64,000 nt of DNA from Lewinella sp. IMCC34191 (lineage in GTDB: Bacteria > Bacteroidota > Bacteroidia > Chitinophagales > Saprospiraceae): the NCBI RefSeq assembly GCF_003390935.1, contig NZ_QNQZ01000001.1:62001-126000 (forward strand). Direction: 5' to 3'. A program made the translations under genes and the position numbers. The notes beneath the pieces are model-generated. The model was not told where the DNA came from, did no database searches, and saw only the letters and a list, made by a program, of their open reading frames with translations. The stretch's first letter is position 1. Each line of letters starts with the position of its first letter. This document shows, in pieces, positions 62,256 to 64,000 of this stretch.

Positions 62256-63080
62256 CTACTTTTCTACTTCGGCGGCTAATAATTCCTTGTAGAACTCGAC
62301 GCTGGCTTTCGGGGCCTCTTCTCCCTGTACGTTAAGCACGGGGATATCAGCGTTGGCCAGGGCCTCGTTCAGGTTGTCGTCGATCTCGGCACTGCCGCGA
62401 ATGACGGCATCGCTGTACTTGATCGCTCCCCGGTGGAGGGCGGGTTTTCCGTCTTCCATGTAGGGAGCCAGGTCATCCTCGCTCAGGGCGTTAATGCTGG
62501 CCTTGATCGCGAAATCATCCGTGATGTGCTGCTCCGGTCCGCTCTGGTACAGGCTGTAGACGATCTTGCTGTTTTTGAACAGCGGTTCGTTCTTATAGGC
62601 CGTGCGCAGGTAGAAGGGAATCAGACTGGTCATCCACCCGTGAACGTGAATAATGTCGGGTGGCCAGCCGAATTTGCGTACCGTTTCGATAACGCCCTTG
62701 CTGAAGAACACCGCGCGATCGGCGTTGTCGTCAAAGGGCTTTCCCGCCTTGTCGACGTGAACGAACTTACGCTTGAAAAAATCTTCGTTATCCAGGAAGT
62801 AAACCTGCATACGGACGCCTTTGTCGGGCAGTGAGGCGACCTTGATGATGAGCGGGTAGTCGTCGTCGTCGACGATGATGTTCATCCCGGACAGACGCAC
62901 CACTTCGTGGAGACGGTGACGACGTTCGTTGATGGTGCCGTAGCGCGGCATCAACACGCGGATTTCCATTTGCTTCTTCTGCAAATACGGGGCTAGGGCC
63001 CTCACGGTGGTGGCTATTTCGGTCAGCTCCGTGTAGGGATCCATTTCCTGGGTTACAATCAGGACTTTGGTTTTACTCAT
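62256..63080 (-). CDS. Short glycogen/starch synthase-like protein (N-terminal GT5 domain only)
   Basis: 274 residues from ATG 63080 (MSKTKVLIVTQEMDPYTELTEIA); the longer frame to 63149 precedes no better start. It matches only the N-terminal half of GT5 starch synthases: VLMPRYGTINERRHRLHEVVRL, DNADRAVFFSKGVIETVRKFGWPPDIIHVHGWMTSLIPFYL. The usual Lys-x-Gly-Gly at the ADP-glucose site is replaced here by TEIA. The C-terminal nucleotide-binding half is missing, so full synthase activity is doubtful. This short form next to DUF4270 and panC is conserved in the phylum. Confidence 0.8.
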   Translation of the reverse strand: MSKTKVLIVTQEMDPYTELTEIATTVRALAPYLQKKQMEIRVLMPRYGTINERRHRLHEVVRLSGMNIIVDDDDYPLIIKVASLPDKGVRMQVYFLDNEDFFKRKFVHVDKAGKPFDDNADRAVFFSKGVIETVRKFGWPPDIIHVHGWMTSLIPFYLRTAYKNEPLFKNSKIVYSLYQSGPEQHITDDFAIKASINALSEDDLAPYMEDGKPALHRGAIKYSDAVIRGSAEIDDNLNEALANADIPVLNVQGEEAPKASVEFYKELLAAEVEK

Positions 63081-63165
63081 ATCTTCGGATCGCGTTTCAG
63101 ATTTTTGACGAAACCGGCCGCCATTGCCGCCGGACACGGGAGCCCTCACGCGGCCCCAAGGGTGG

Positions 63166-63173
63166 CAAAGTTA
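63166..63173 (-). promoter_or_regulatory. -7 box TAACTTTG of the glycogen-synthase-like gene
   Basis: Exact TAnnTTTG on the minus strand, 85 nt before the ATG at 63080. Confidence 0.5.
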
Positions 63174-63194
63174 CAAAATATTGCGCAGACCCCC

Positions 63195-63202
63195 TATCTT
63201 CG
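63195..63202 (+). promoter_or_regulatory. Near-consensus -7 box TATCTTCG of panC
   Basis: One base from TAnnTTTG, 43 nt before the TTG start of panC. Divergent from the minus-strand box 21 bp away. Confidence 0.35.
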
Positions 63203-63245
63203 CCGCCCTTTAGCGGAGCTCCCGCCCGACATATTTAACCGGCTT

Positions 63246-64000
63246 TTGCAGACATTTACCACAGCATCAGCGCTTTCCGAGGCCCTGGCCGCCGTTCGAC
63301 GCCCCGGGGATACCGTCGGCTTCGTGCCCACTATGGGAGCTCTCCACCGGGGTCATGCCGCGCTCGTCAAGGCCTGTCGCCTGGAATGCGACGTCACCGT
63401 AGCCAGCATTTTCGTCAACCCCACCCAATTCAACGAGTCGGCCGACCTCGAAACCTACCCGCGTACGCCGGAAAGTGACCGCGCTTTGCTCGAAGCACAC
63501 GGCTGTGATTTTCTTTACTTCCCCGAGGTCGATGACGTGTACCCGGATGGCCCGGACACCGAGAGCCTGGTGATGAATCTCGACTACGGTACCCTTACCG
63601 ATCGGCTGGAGGGAGCCCACCGGCCCGGACACTTCGCCGGGGTCGTGCAGGTCGTTCACCGTCTCCTGCAGATCGTGGAACCGGATGTGTTGTTTCTGGG
63701 GCAGAAAGATTACCAGCAGGTCGCCGTTATCCGCCGTATGGTTTCACTGCTCGATTTGGGCGTGCGCCTGCACATCGTTCCGACGGTGCGCGAACAGGAC
63801 GGTCTGGCCCTGAGTAGCCGCAATCGCCGGCTGAGTCCCGACGAGCGACTGGTTGCCGGAAAGATCAATCAGCACCTGGGTGCCGTCGCGGCCGGACTCC
63901 GTTCCGGCTGGCCCGCCCGTGAGCTCGAGCAGTTGGCGATACGGGGCATGGCCGCCCTGCCGGCCCTGAAGCCTGAATACGTCGAAGTCGTAGACGGGCA
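63246..64000 (+). CDS. panC: Pantothenate synthetase (3' end outside window)
   Basis: About 252 codons are present, starting at TTG 63246 (MQTFTTASALSEAL); no ATG fits. Motifs: VPTMGALHRGHAAL (HIGH-like nucleotidyl-transferase site), FVNPTQFNESADLETYPRT, EGAHRPGHFAGVVQVV, GQKDYQQVAVIRRMV and LSSRNRRLSP (KMSKS-like). It joins pantoate and beta-alanine with ATP. The frame runs off the window before a stop. Confidence 0.95.
   Translation, partial: MQTFTTASALSEALAAVRRPGDTVGFVPTMGALHRGHAALVKACRLECDVTVASIFVNPTQFNESADLETYPRTPESDRALLEAHGCDFLYFPEVDDVYPDGPDTESLVMNLDYGTLTDRLEGAHRPGHFAGVVQVVHRLLQIVEPDVLFLGQKDYQQVAVIRRMVSLLDLGVRLHIVPTVREQDGLALSSRNRRLSPDERLVAGKINQHLGAVAAGLRSGWPARELEQLAIRGMAALPALKPEYVEVVDG

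Overview
The window is a chromosomal stretch of a high-GC member of the phylum Bacteroidota. Clade markers include SusC/TonB-dependent receptors, a PorV/PorQ-family protein, OstA-like, BatE-like, DUF4270 and DUF4290 proteins, the short sigma-70 RpoD typical of the phylum, and many promoters with the phylum-specific -7 box TAnnTTTG. GC-rich DNA together with these families suggests Saprospiria, near Lewinella/Neolewinella. That placement is inference from gene content, not from a database search.

Layout. 1-6.4 kb: 3' part of a TonB-dependent receptor, a 1368-residue secreted protein with a type IX secretion-like C-terminus, and a PorV/PorQ protein. 6.5-8.2 kb: greA, a HIT hydrolase and a convergent LON-domain protein. 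8.2-11.7 kb: two oligopeptide-type ABC permeases with unusual insertions and a CDF metal transporter. 11.78-12.73 kb: an array of about six 155-bp units rich in inverted repeats, with no credible coding capacity. 12.8-19.3 kb: purM, a DoxX-like membrane protein, a VOC protein, two outer-membrane-type proteins, a SpoU methyltransferase and rpoD. 19.5-26 kb: a START-like protein, an AddB-like nuclease, a PiT-like membrane protein, pfkA and a GlcNAc-kinase-like ATPase. 26-33.6 kb: a glucosaminidase, BatE-like and OstA-like proteins, a PhnP-like metallo-hydrolase, galE and a membrane-anchored MutS relative. 33.6-38.1 kb: a trypsin/zinc-ribbon/YbjN protein facing two coiled-coil proteins, a YkvA protein and an HD domain fused to a Pycsar-effector-like membrane domain. 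38.1-48.1 kb: four peptidases (M28, S8-SPOR, M61, S9) and an ECF sigma factor paired with a protein that appears to be anti-sigma factor and outer-membrane barrel in one chain. 48-51.3 kb: small membrane and stress-type proteins, including a baeRF family member. 51.4-58.6 kb: tRNA-Thr(CGT), prfC, a serine hydrolase, a lipoprotein/TonB receptor pair, rpsT and a DUF4290 protein. 58.6-64 kb: glmS, DUF4270, a short glycogen-synthase-like protein and panC (cut by the window edge).

Functional picture. Most genes are core housekeeping and cell-envelope genes. The best candidates for under-described biology are the 155-bp array, the ECF sigma/envelope-spanning anti-sigma pair, the trypsin-YbjN/coiled-coil module and the stand-alone HD-PycTM protein. 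Many promoters lie only 4-8 nt before the start codon, which predicts leaderless mRNAs. One palindromic -7 box appears to serve tRNA-Thr and prfC in opposite directions. No CRISPR array, transposase, rRNA operon or prophage was seen.
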